Source: CAXXOK01 sp963663285
Lineage (GTDB): Bacteria > Bacillota > Clostridia > Christensenellales > Aristaeellaceae
Direction: 5' to 3'
Length of the DNA stretch: 64,000 bases
NCBI GenBank assembly: GCA_963663285.2
Contig: CAXXNI010000002.1
Coordinates: 1,798,001 to 1,862,000 of the forward strand
Shown here piece after piece: positions 17,977 through 25,891 of the stretch; positions within the stretch are counted from its first letter, which is position 1; the number at the start of each line of letters is the position of its first letter. The position numbers and the translations under genes were made by a program. A model generated the notes under the pieces. The model was not told where the DNA came from and ran no database searches. It saw only the letters and a program-made list of their open reading frames with translations.

Positions 17977-18333
17977 TTATTCTGCCACAACAATGGTGAA
18001 ATTCACTCGCTGTGGCAACGTTTGAATTTTATGCAGATCGTCTTCCAATATGTGTCCGATGATCATCATGTTACGATACGAGGATGAGTTTTCTTCTCCG
18101 CCGTATAGCAGCGCAAACCAGCCGCCGCCGAGTGAGAGATCGCCGTTTTTCCAACCGGATTGCATTTCCAGTGGATCGAACACACCGCTTGCAGCCGTAC
18201 AACAGTAATCAATGCCGGAATCATAGCCACAGCACTTGAAGGGAAGTCTTTTTAGAAAGCCTTTTGCAGCAACGGTTTCATTTAATACGGCACGTATAAC
18301 AGTCGTTCCGTTTGTGATATTTATCTTTGTCAT
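17977..18333 (-). CDS. Cyclophilin-like fold protein, soluble
   Basis: This 118-residue protein resembles the small bacterial cyclophilin-like domain family: a short beta-barrel with the late segment GWKNGDLSLGGGWFALLYGG. ATG 18333 opens the true protein, since a frame reaching 18468 overlaps the upstream CMD gene. It contains two adjacent Cys pairs (KCCGYDS and YCC) that might bind metal or form disulfides. A membrane-anchored relative lies at 20590-21075. Function is unknown in this family; peptidyl-prolyl isomerase activity should not be assumed. Confidence 0.72.
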   Translation of the reverse strand: MTKINITNGTTVIRAVLNETVAAKGFLKRLPFKCCGYDSGIDYCCTAASGVFDPLEMQSGWKNGDLSLGGGWFALLYGGEENSSSYRNMMIIGHILEDDLHKIQTLPQRVNFTIVVAE

Positions 18334-18340
18334 ATGGCTA

Positions 18341-18670
18341 TTATGCCTCGGCATATAATTCCTTGGCCATATTAAAAACCGCCCATGCTTTCGGCCAGCC
18401 AATGTAAAAGGCAATATGGGTAATGATCGCCGCCATTTCCTTTTGAGAAACACCGTTGTTTTTCGCATTCATCAAATGGTATTTCAAGGAACTGTCCGTG
18501 ATGCCCGAAGATATAAGGGCGACGATGGTGATAATGCAACGGGTTTTCAGGTCGATATCCTGATTATTCCAATTCTCACCGAAAAGAACGTCATCGTTAT
18601 AGTGCGCAAAATCCGGGGCAAAGTCCCCCAGCGCTTTTCTTCCTGCTGTCTGCACAATTTTCTCTGCCAT
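18341..18670 (-). CDS. Carboxymuconolactone decarboxylase (CMD) family protein
   Basis: This 109-residue all-helical protein matches the CMD/AhpD-like family, with the core DLKTRCIITIVALISSG and a conserved HLMNAKNNGVSQKE stretch. AGGAGG lies before ATG 18670. No CxxC pair is present, so it is not an AhpD-type peroxidase. It is the first gene of the minus-strand operon and starts divergently from the TetR gene. In related clusters it accompanies cupins and aldo-keto reductases. Confidence 0.85.
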   Translation of the reverse strand: MAEKIVQTAGRKALGDFAPDFAHYNDDVLFGENWNNQDIDLKTRCIITIVALISSGITDSSLKYHLMNAKNNGVSQKEMAAIITHIAFYIGWPKAWAVFNMAKELYAEA

Positions 18671-18842
18671 GTTAAGCTCCTCCTTAAATAATATCCACGT
18701 GTTGCTTAATAAACACAATTGCATTATGATATAGGTGGAACGAGAATTCAATTTCCAATATTGATGCCATGTTGTTTACGCCACACTTTTTAAAATTTGG
18801 GTGTTAACGCATTGCAAACCTTATAGAAAAGGAGCGGTTACC

Positions 18843-19415
18843 ATGCCATTCGAGAGGAAAACCGATCTGCGTGTGATTAAAACAAGGAACGCTATTCGAA
18901 AAACGTTTAAAGAAATGGTGATGGAAATGGATGCCCCGAAGATTACAGTAAAAGAGTTGACGGAGCGGGCTATGATCCATCGAAAAACATTTTATCTTCA
19001 TTACACAACGATAGAGGCATTGTATGAAGATATTCTTCAAGAATTATCACAGCAGTATTATGAGGAAATTGATCGGCTTCAGCCGGATGCACCTTTCATA
19101 GACGTAAATCGTGTTTTTTTCACGTTTATGGCGGAACAAGAACCCTACATGGAGAAAATTGTTTGCTCTTTCAGCTATCGGGAATTTGCGGACAAGCTGT
19201 TTATGTCTATGCTGGGTCACAACCGAAGCCGTTATAATCCGTATGCGGCGTATACACAAGCCGAGCAAAACATTATCAATACTTTTTTAGGAATGACTTC
19301 TATCAATATTTATCGAAAATGGATTGAAGACAAAAAGAACATTCCGCTGGAGGAATTAATCGCTCTCTCCGGTAAACTATTTACGTATGGAATATCTTCA
19401 ATCATAGAAACATAA
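18843..19415 (+). CDS. TetR-family regulator
   Basis: This 190-residue regulator begins with a helix-turn-helix in which ITVKELTERAMIHRKTFYLH is the DNA-binding core. ATG 18843 follows AAGGAG; the longer GTG frame to 18801 lacks one. It diverges from the CMD operon and is followed by the double-cupin/cyclophilin-like/aldo-keto reductase genes. It probably governs both arms of this duplicated gene set. Confidence 0.85.
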   Translation: MPFERKTDLRVIKTRNAIRKTFKEMVMEMDAPKITVKELTERAMIHRKTFYLHYTTIEALYEDILQELSQQYYEEIDRLQPDAPFIDVNRVFFTFMAEQEPYMEKIVCSFSYREFADKLFMSMLGHNRSRYNPYAAYTQAEQNIINTFLGMTSINIYRKWIEDKKNIPLEELIALSGKLFTYGISSIIET

Positions 19416-19505
19416 CCTAACGTCAAAACAAAAGAAAAAAAATTATTGGAAAAAGTATGGGTAATATGCCGGGTATCTCTGCTTGAGTACACCTTTTAAT
19501 ACCCA

Positions 19506-19551
19506 CAGAAATGAATGGCATCCGGCCTTAGCTGGATGCCATTCATTTCTG
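19506..19551 (+). terminator. Long hairpin after the TetR gene
   Basis: CAGAAATGAATGGCATCC and its exact complement form an 18-bp stem around a 10-base loop. T-runs after it are weak, so it may act in both directions or stabilise the message. Confidence 0.65.
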
Positions 19552-19694
19552 TTATGTAATTAAAATTTAACAATCACACACGTTTACCTTGAACTTCAGT
19601 TTAATGTTATACTGATACTGTGGCAGAACTGAAGAAGCGTATCAGGCATGACCACATTCGCAGTACCCGCTGCAAACGAAAGGAAGCATGAAAC

Positions 19695-20579
19695 TTGAAA
19701 TATTCAAGCAAAGAAGCATTTCGAAATGCAAACTATTTTGGAACGGGCATCCCAAACTTTATGCTTGCAAAGAATATGACCGGCAAAACGTATATTCGGC
19801 CGGTGAAAATGGCCGGCCGTGCAATGATGCTGGCAAACGTTAGTTTTGCACCGGGAGCTCGTTGTTTTTGGCATGTTCATAGAAGCACAACGGGCGGGGG
19901 ACAAATATTGCTTTGTACGGCAGGCGAGGGCTGGTATCAGGAAGAGGGAAAAGCCCCGATCTCTCTGGTGCCGGGTACCGTAGTAAATATTCCAACCGAT
20001 CTTCTGCATTGGCACGGCGCGAAAAAGGATTCATGGTTCAGCCATATTGCTGTAGAAATCGGCGGAACGAATATTAAGAACGAATTTATCCGCCCGGTAA
20101 CTGACGATGAGTATAACAAATTGCATGACAATGCTCCCGAAAAAAATAATCAGGCGAATACGGCGTTTGAACAAGAGAATGTCTTTGGGCAGGGAATGCC
20201 CAATGAGATGTTTGCACCGTATTTTACCGGCAATAGCTATCTCAACCCCATGTTCACGCCTGAAACAGGCAGGCCTTTTGTGGCAAATGTAACCTTCGAA
20301 CCCGGCTGCCGGAATCATTGGCATATTCATAAAGCATCATCCGGCGGAGGACAGATACTGGTTTGTACGGCAGGGGAAGGCTGGTATCAGCAGGCGGGCA
20401 AAAAGGCGATTGCGCTCAAACCCGGGAAAACCGTGTATGTGCCCGCCGGTGTGAAGCACTGGCACGGTGCAAAGAAAAACGAATGGTTCAGCCATCTTTC
20501 CATTGAAATACCGGGAGAAGACAGCAGTGTTGAATGGCTGGAAGCAGTTGCAGAAGACCAATACAACAATCTGCGGTAA
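19695..20579 (+). CDS. Tandem double-cupin protein
   Basis: This 294-residue protein is two cupin barrels in a row (about 1-145 and 155-294). Each keeps the metal-binding HxH motif (FWHVH and HWHIH) and a later WHGAKK block. Both halves resemble the single cupin at 17508-17942, the second half most strongly, so the gene looks like a duplication and fusion of that gene. The start is TTG 19695, chosen because it matches the MKY start of the single cupin and has AGGA about 10 bases upstream; an out-of-frame ATG at 19688 opens only a short frame. Bicupins include dioxygenases and decarboxylases, but no reaction can be named here. Confidence 0.85.
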   Translation: MKYSSKEAFRNANYFGTGIPNFMLAKNMTGKTYIRPVKMAGRAMMLANVSFAPGARCFWHVHRSTTGGGQILLCTAGEGWYQEEGKAPISLVPGTVVNIPTDLLHWHGAKKDSWFSHIAVEIGGTNIKNEFIRPVTDDEYNKLHDNAPEKNNQANTAFEQENVFGQGMPNEMFAPYFTGNSYLNPMFTPETGRPFVANVTFEPGCRNHWHIHKASSGGGQILVCTAGEGWYQQAGKKAIALKPGKTVYVPAGVKHWHGAKKNEWFSHLSIEIPGEDSSVEWLEAVAEDQYNNLR

Positions 20580-20589
20580 GGCCGGCTCT

Positions 20590-21075
20590 ATGAAAAGAGA
20601 ACGAAGGAAGGTGAAGCCTTTGGGAATTGTATTGATTGGCATACTGGTACTGGCCGTATTAGCAATACTGTATCTGTTTTCACCATTTGGGTTTACTAAT
20701 CTTACGCTGGACGGCGAATACCAAATGAAGCTGACCATAGGCGACCGTGAGCTGACTGCTTCAATGGAAAATAACACATCAGCACAGGCATTAAAACGAT
20801 TGCTGGAGCGTGGACCCAGAACCGTAAATATGCGGGATTATGGCGGGATGGAAAAGGTAGGCATGCTCTGGAAGGGTTTGCCGACCAATAATGAAAATTT
20901 ATCTGTCCAACCCGGCGATCTGATCCTGTATATGGGAAGCTCATTTGTTATCTACTACAACCCAAACCACTGGAACTTCACCAGGCTAGGGCATATCAAT
21001 GATGCCACGCAGGACGACCTCATGGAGATCCTTGGAAACGGAAATGTGACCATCACCTTATCACTGGTACAATAA
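20590..21075 (+). CDS. Membrane-anchored cyclophilin-like protein
   Basis: This 161-residue protein has a basic N-terminus, one hydrophobic helix at about residues 11-28 and then a cyclophilin-like domain outside the membrane. The segment TLDGEYQMKLTIGDRELTASM and the end NVTITLSLVQ match the family pattern. It starts 10 bases after the double cupin with a weak ribosome site, so coupling is likely. It parallels the soluble member at 17977-18333, repeating the cupin/cyclophilin-like pairing. No function is known. Confidence 0.7.
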   Translation: MKRERRKVKPLGIVLIGILVLAVLAILYLFSPFGFTNLTLDGEYQMKLTIGDRELTASMENNTSAQALKRLLERGPRTVNMRDYGGMEKVGMLWKGLPTNNENLSVQPGDLILYMGSSFVIYYNPNHWNFTRLGHINDATQDDLMEILGNGNVTITLSLVQ

Positions 21076-21096
21076 AGCAAAATGGAGGAATTGATG

Positions 21097-22011
21097 ATGA
21101 TTCTACAAGAAACGTATGAACTGTCCAATGGTATCGCTATCCCTAAAATGGGCCTGGGAACATGGTTTCTCAATAATGAAGCCGCTGCACAAGCGGTAAA
21201 GGATGCGGTAAAACTCGGGTATCGCCATATTGACACCGCTCAAGCGTATAGAAACGAGAAAGGCGTGGGCGAAGGCGTAAAAACCTGCGGTGTAAAACGT
21301 GATGATATATTCGTGACAACAAAACTTGCCGCGGAAGCCAAGTCTTATAAAAAAGCAGCTTCGGACATCTACAAATCACTGCAGGTGATGGGGCTGGATT
21401 ACATTGACATGATGATTATCCACAGCCCTCAGCCGTGGACAAAATTTCGTCAGGGCGAACACTTTTTTGAAGGGAATCTGGAAGCGTGGAGAGCGCTGGA
21501 AGAAGCCTATAAAGCAGGCAAGCTGCGCGCGATCGGCGTATCGAATTTTGAAAAAGAGGATCTGGATAATCTCCTGAAAAACGGTACGGAGATTCCTATG
21601 GTCAATCAGGTTTTGGCGCATATCAGCAATACTCCGCTTGATCTGATCAAATATTCGCAGGATCGGGGCATTCTGGTCGAAGCCTACTCGCCGATTGCGC
21701 ACGGCGAACTTTTGAAAAACAAAGAGGTTGCGGCCATTGCAGAAAAATACAACGTATCAATCCCGCAGCTCAGCATCCGGTATGATTTGCAATTAGGGTT
21801 GCTGCCCCTGCCCAAAACGGCAAATCCAACGCATATGAAGAGTAATGCGGATGTGGATTTTGCGATTTCCGATGAGGACATGGAAACGCTGAAAGCTGTT
21901 GAGCGTATCAAAGATTATGGCGATGCCAGCATAATGCCGGTATTTGGCGGTAAGATGAGCCTGGGTTCTATGATTAAAATGGTCATGGGAGCAAGGAGCA
22001 AGCGAGACTAA
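21097..22011 (+). CDS. Aldo/keto reductase
   Basis: This roughly 304-residue NADPH-dependent enzyme has the complete AKR catalytic set: Asp46 and Tyr51 in HIDTAQAYRNE, Lys76 in VTTKL and His109 in MMIIHSPQPW. GVSNFEKEDL and LPKTANPTHM mark the cofactor side. GGAGG at 21084-21088 points to ATG 21094 or 21097; an ATG at 21082 overlaps that site. It should reduce aldehydes or ketones in the cytoplasm. It is the third gene of the double-cupin group and probably belongs to the same detoxification set. Confidence 0.9.
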   Translation: MILQETYELSNGIAIPKMGLGTWFLNNEAAAQAVKDAVKLGYRHIDTAQAYRNEKGVGEGVKTCGVKRDDIFVTTKLAAEAKSYKKAASDIYKSLQVMGLDYIDMMIIHSPQPWTKFRQGEHFFEGNLEAWRALEEAYKAGKLRAIGVSNFEKEDLDNLLKNGTEIPMVNQVLAHISNTPLDLIKYSQDRGILVEAYSPIAHGELLKNKEVAAIAEKYNVSIPQLSIRYDLQLGLLPLPKTANPTHMKSNADVDFAISDEDMETLKAVERIKDYGDASIMPVFGGKMSLGSMIKMVMGARSKRD

Positions 22012-22060
22012 TGGAACACTATGCATAACCACAGCATGATTGCTGAACAGGTTTAAACTG

Positions 22061-22107
22061 CAAATGCCAGGGCGTTGGAAGGTGATAGCAAACGTCCTGG
22101 CATTTGT
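22061..22107 (+). terminator. Hairpin after the aldo/keto reductase
   Basis: CAAATGCCAGG and CCTGGCATTTG, extended inward by GCGTT and AACG, pair around a loop of about 14 bases. The T-run is poor, so termination strength is uncertain. Confidence 0.6.
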
Positions 22108-22143
22108 ATACTATGACATGGATACAATGGAGCAAGATTTAAA

Positions 22144-22855
22144 ATGAATCAAATGGCGGCCATTGGCATAATAATGATTGCGTATGCGTTTCTTGCTACA
22201 GAATGCGCAACAGGGTTTGATGCGGTTTCGGATGATACGATTTTACAGGACAGTGCCGTCTCGGATACTTATTTAGTTTCACCAAAAGCAGCCATCATGG
22301 AACTTAGGGATGATTATTGCACTGCCAGAAAAATGGAAGTTACACGTTTAAGACGCTCTTAACACAGGACAGTGCAGAAAAGGACAGCGATATACTCCGG
22401 TTCCTGACTTCTGGTTTTTTGCCCAAAGCAGATCATTTGCAATTTACTACGGGCATTTTGGGATGCTGTACTGTATAAGAACAGACTGCTAAAGACAGTT
22501 ATTCATTCGGACGCAGCTTTGATTGGAGTCGTCGAAAATTTATGGTGGTTGTGGCGTATCCGCCTAACGGGTATCGGTCTGTTTCTACTGTAAAAATGGA
22601 TTTCTTCCGGCAGGGCGCCGGTATTGTAACTACATTTTTGCTCGAAGAGGTTCTGGTAATTGGCTCTATATATGCCCTACTTGACGGCATGAATGAAAAA
22701 GGATTCTGCGTTGCAGTCAATATGATTCAGGATGCTGCGGCAATTGACCAGCATACCGAAAACGGGCCTGACAACGACAACGGCAGTACGGTTGTTGCTG
22801 GATCATGCGGCTACGTTAGATGAAGGGATACAATTACTGAGTAGTTATAAGCAAT
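22144..22855 (+). pseudogene. Decayed linear amide C-N hydrolase (choloylglycine hydrolase-like)
   Basis: Pieces of one Ntn-hydrolase gene appear in different frames. FGRSFDW and VVVAYPPNGYRSVSTVKMDF lie around 22500-22605, YALLDGMNEKGFCVAVNMIQD around 22672-22733 and LDHAATLDEGIQLLSSYK at the end. The order matches linear amide hydrolases of clostridia. At least two frame changes and stops interrupt it, the catalytic Cys region is not recognisable and the C-terminal part is missing. A 72-codon frame at 22144-22362 may be its old signal region. I regard it as non-functional. Confidence 0.7.
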
Positions 22856-22986
22856 GATCCTTCTATTTCTTTTATCCAGCTTGTTAGACAATACATTAGA
22901 TAATAAAGAAAATTCTAGTTTTTAAATATCTTTACCCCCACCAACGCCGTTGGTACTTAAATAACCCTAAACCCATCCACACAAAA

Positions 22987-23015
22987 CAGGCGGAACGATT
23001 CTATCGTTCCGCCTG
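22987..23015 (-). terminator. Terminator of rnj
   Basis: CAGGCGGAACGAT and ATCGTTCCGCCTG form a 13-bp stem with a 3-base loop. On the minus strand it is followed by TTTT, 29 bases past the rnj stop. Confidence 0.85.
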
Positions 23016-23043
23016 GAATACTGTTATTCTGTTCGCGCTTCCG

Positions 23044-24711
23044 TTAGATTTCCATAATGATCGGCAACACCATGGGGTTGCGCTTGATTTTATCGAAGAT
23101 GTAGCGGTGCAGCTCATCCTTGATGCGGTTTTTCATGTTCTGCCATTCGCTGCCGTCGATGCGGCCATAGCTCATGATGATATTGCGTGCCAGATCGCGG
23201 CTGCTTTCGATGATATCCTCGTTCTCACGCACGTACACAAAGCCGCGGCTGATAATATCCGGCCCGCTGACCAGCGTACCGTTGTCGCGGTCGATCGCCA
23301 TTACTACGATAATCAGGCCATCCTGACTCAAGTGTTTGCGGTCGCGCAGCACCACGTTGCCTACATCGCCGATGCCAAGGCCGTCTACCAGTACGCCTCC
23401 GGTCGGTACTACGCCGGTAATCGCCAGGCTGTCCTTGGACATTTCTATCACTTGTCCAAGCTCCGGAATGACGATGTTCTGGCTGGGCGTGCCCAGTGAT
23501 TCGGCCAGTTCCGCGTGCTGCCATAGCTTGCTGTATTCACCGTGATAGGGAATAAAGTACTGTGGCTTTACCAGCACGTGCAGAAGTTTAATCTCTTCCT
23601 GGCAGGCGTGTCCGGATACGTGCACTTCAGCAATCTGCCCATAGATCACGTTCGCGCCGCAGCGGTACAGTTGGTTGATCACGCGGCTGATGGGCTTTTC
23701 GTTGCCGGGAATGGGGTTGGCAGAGATAATGACCATATCGCTGGGTTTAATGCGCAGCTTGCGGTGCTCGCCGTACGCCATGCGCGTCAGTCCCGCCATC
23801 GCCTCGCCCTGACTGCCGGTGGTAACCACCAGCACTTCGTCGTCCGGGTAATTATCAATATCGTCGATATCAACCAACCCGTCAGGCGGTATTTTCAGCT
23901 CGCCGATGGACATGGCTACGCGGGTTACATTGACCATACTGCGCCCGATAAAGCATACCTTGCGGCCATACATTGCGGCCGAATCCACCACCATCTGCAC
24001 ACGATGAACGTTGCTGGCGAACATGGCCGTAATCACGCGGCCCTTGGCCTGCTGGAACAGGTCGATGAACGTCTGGCCAATTTTGGTCTCGCTCATCGTT
24101 TGCCCTTTACGGTCGATATTGGTCGACTCGCACAGGAAAGCCAGCACGCCCTTTTTGCCGATGGTAGCAAACTCCGCAAGGTCGGTTACCTGTCCCTCAA
24201 TGGGCGTATAGTCAATCTTGAAGTCGCCGCTGACCACCAGCGTGCCCGCAGGGCAAGTAATCGCCATGGATACCGCCCCCGCAATAGAGTGGTTCACATG
24301 GATGAACTCCACCGTGAAACACCCGATCGTAATTACATCGCCCGGCTTAATCACATTTAAGGGAATGCCGGAGATACGGTGTTCTTTTAATTTAAGATCC
24401 ACCAGCGCCAAGGTAAGCTTGGTTCCGTACAGGGGCATGGGCACTTGCCGGAGCACATACGGTGTTGCTCCGATGTGGTCTTCATGTCCATGCGTCAGCA
24501 GCAAGCCGCGCAGGCGATCCTTATTTTGAATGAGATAAGTAACATCCGGAATAACCAAATCCACACCCAGCATATCCGCTTCCGGGAAGATGGAACCGCA
24601 ATCGACGACCAGAATATCATCTCCGCATTCCACAGCGGTAATATTCTTGCCGAACTCGTCCACACCACCCAGCGGGATGATGCGCAGCTTTGGCTGTTCA
24701 ATTTCTGCCAT
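23044..24711 (-). CDS. rnj: Ribonuclease J
   Basis: This 555-residue enzyme is a metallo-beta-lactamase/beta-CASP ribonuclease that cuts and trims mRNA and rRNA with endo- and 5'-exonuclease activity. The metal motif HGHEDHIG is at 74-81, and later His motifs (VNHSIAGA, VSGDFKIDYT, HVSGHA) complete the active site. ATG 24711 has AAGGAGG upstream; the frame to 24744 is an extension over that site. The length fits the family. It has its own promoter, a leader of about 215 bases with several hairpins, and a terminator, so it is monocistronic. Leader structures could serve self-regulation by RNase J, an inference. Confidence 0.95.
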   Translation of the reverse strand: MAEIEQPKLRIIPLGGVDEFGKNITAVECGDDILVVDCGSIFPEADMLGVDLVIPDVTYLIQNKDRLRGLLLTHGHEDHIGATPYVLRQVPMPLYGTKLTLALVDLKLKEHRISGIPLNVIKPGDVITIGCFTVEFIHVNHSIAGAVSMAITCPAGTLVVSGDFKIDYTPIEGQVTDLAEFATIGKKGVLAFLCESTNIDRKGQTMSETKIGQTFIDLFQQAKGRVITAMFASNVHRVQMVVDSAAMYGRKVCFIGRSMVNVTRVAMSIGELKIPPDGLVDIDDIDNYPDDEVLVVTTGSQGEAMAGLTRMAYGEHRKLRIKPSDMVIISANPIPGNEKPISRVINQLYRCGANVIYGQIAEVHVSGHACQEEIKLLHVLVKPQYFIPYHGEYSKLWQHAELAESLGTPSQNIVIPELGQVIEMSKDSLAITGVVPTGGVLVDGLGIGDVGNVVLRDRKHLSQDGLIIVVMAIDRDNGTLVSGPDIISRGFVYVRENEDIIESSRDLARNIIMSYGRIDGSEWQNMKNRIKDELHRYIFDKIKRNPMVLPIIMEI

Positions 24712-24926
24712 TGGAGGACCTCCTTCCAAGTTACGGCGACGCAAAGCGGCGCACGTGATTCAGGTCGTATAAATGGTGAAAAGCATAAGCTATGCTTTTC
24801 CTGAACGAAAAATTCAGGGTATATCACGCAACAACCGGCAGCCTCGTGCCGATTGGCAATTTCACCTTGGCACTCCCGAAAGGGGAGCGCTTTATTCGCA
24901 CGATAACGTTTAACGATCCTTACATC
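24712..24926 (-). promoter_or_regulatory. Structured 5' leader of rnj
   Basis: In transcript order the leader holds four hairpins: 24890-24870 (GCGCTCCCC with GGGAGTGC), 24855-24832 (CAATCGGCA with TGCCGGTTG), 24818-24800 (CCTGAA with TTCAGG) and 24800-24778 (GAAAAGCATA with TATGCTTTTC). No reading frame with a ribosome site is present. It matches no riboswitch class that I can name with confidence. Confidence 0.55.
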
Positions 24927-24932
24927 TGATAT

Positions 24933-24961
24933 ATTATATCACATATGACAGCGTTTGACCA
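24933..24961 (-). promoter_or_regulatory. Promoter of rnj
   Basis: On the minus strand TGGTCA (24961-24956) and a perfect TATAAT (24938-24933) are 17 bases apart. The predicted start near 24926 gives the long leader described separately. Confidence 0.6.
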
Positions 24962-25193
24962 GAAAAATGGTGTATAACTTTTTCATTTCCCGGCGTCGCT
25001 TAAAAAGCGCAAAAGCAAACACAGCAAGGCCTTTCAGCTCTGCATGGCACCATTGGCGAAAACTTGGACAAACACCACCATGTGCCATCTGGGCTGTGGC
25101 CTCCGCGTTGTATACAATGATCCGGCCATTGTTACGCACGGCGAGGCTCAAACTGCCTGCCGCCATACACAAAGCGGTATGCAAACAGGGTTT

Positions 25194-25634
25194 TCAGCCT
25201 ACATTGCAGCCGATGTCCTCAGCCGTAGGCAGTTCGTCGTACACGGCTGTGATGTGCGGGGTCCACTCGGGTTTGCCGGATACCTTGCGCTCCACCATGT
25301 AAAGCACGCCAACTGAAAGACCGATGCCGCCCAAAGCGCCCAGCAGCATGCCGACGTCCCCGCCGCCGCCCAGCAGCCAACCCAGCCCGATGCCGCCCAG
25401 CAAACCGCATAACGGGATGATGTACGTAATCGCCGTCGCCTCTAAAAAGCGGCTCTCCGGAAACTCCACCCGCACCCAATCGCCAACTTTGCACTCGCCT
25501 TTGAGGTCAATGCTGCCCTTTTGGGATGTTACGCCGCAGGCGCCGCATTTTTTGCAGGCTTCCGGCCTGTCAAAACGGACGGAAGCAATGTGCTTGTCCG
25601 CATTATACTTATATACTTGCCCAAATTTCGTCAT
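25194..25634 (-). CDS. RseC/MucC-like (SoxR-reducing system) membrane protein
   Basis: This 146-residue protein has an N-terminal soluble part with four Cys (27, 30, 33, 48; the first three as CKKCGAC), then two hydrophobic helices at about 70-115. This is the RseC family pattern, whose members sit near Rnf-type redox complexes or sigma-E systems. ATG 25634 has GGGAG upstream. It stands alone between rnj and rpoB, with no Rnf genes here. A role in redox sensing or iron-sulfur reduction is possible but unproven. Confidence 0.8.
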   Translation of the reverse strand: MTKFGQVYKYNADKHIASVRFDRPEACKKCGACGVTSQKGSIDLKGECKVGDWVRVEFPESRFLEATAITYIIPLCGLLGGIGLGWLLGGGGDVGMLLGALGGIGLSVGVLYMVERKVSGKPEWTPHITAVYDELPTAEDIGCNVG

Positions 25635-25702
25635 GATAACCGCTCCCTTACATCTATCGGAAAAAGGCGCGTCAATTGTTGCGCCAAAATGCGGCGTAGT
25701 GC

Positions 25703-25731
25703 TTGACACCGCACGCCACGAGTGCTAAAAT
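25703..25731 (+). promoter_or_regulatory. Promoter of rpoBC
   Basis: TTGACA at 25703-25708 and TAAAAT at 25726-25731 are separated by 17 bases. The leader to rpoB is about 150 bases, and no ribosomal protein genes precede it in the window. Confidence 0.75.
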
Positions 25732-25891
25732 ATAAACTTGCATCAGTATCGTTACTATGCGGAGCCATGCCCACCCGTTACCACGTATTGTACATGCTGA
25801 ACGGGAAAAATGCAACAGGAAACTTTCTTGTTGTTTCTGGGGGCTTTGATGGGAGCGCTGCGGTGCGAGAACATAAGGGGTGATAGCATAT

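Noticed and set aside
24847..24868. Resemblance to part of the FMN riboswitch in the rnj leader
   Set aside because: Only the short GGTGAAATT..CCAATCGGC-like stretch matches; the other conserved arms are missing and rnj is not a flavin gene.
24939..25184. 81-codon minus-strand frame between rnj and the RseC-like gene
   Set aside because: It overlaps the rnj promoter, lacks a ribosome site and has no recognisable sequence.
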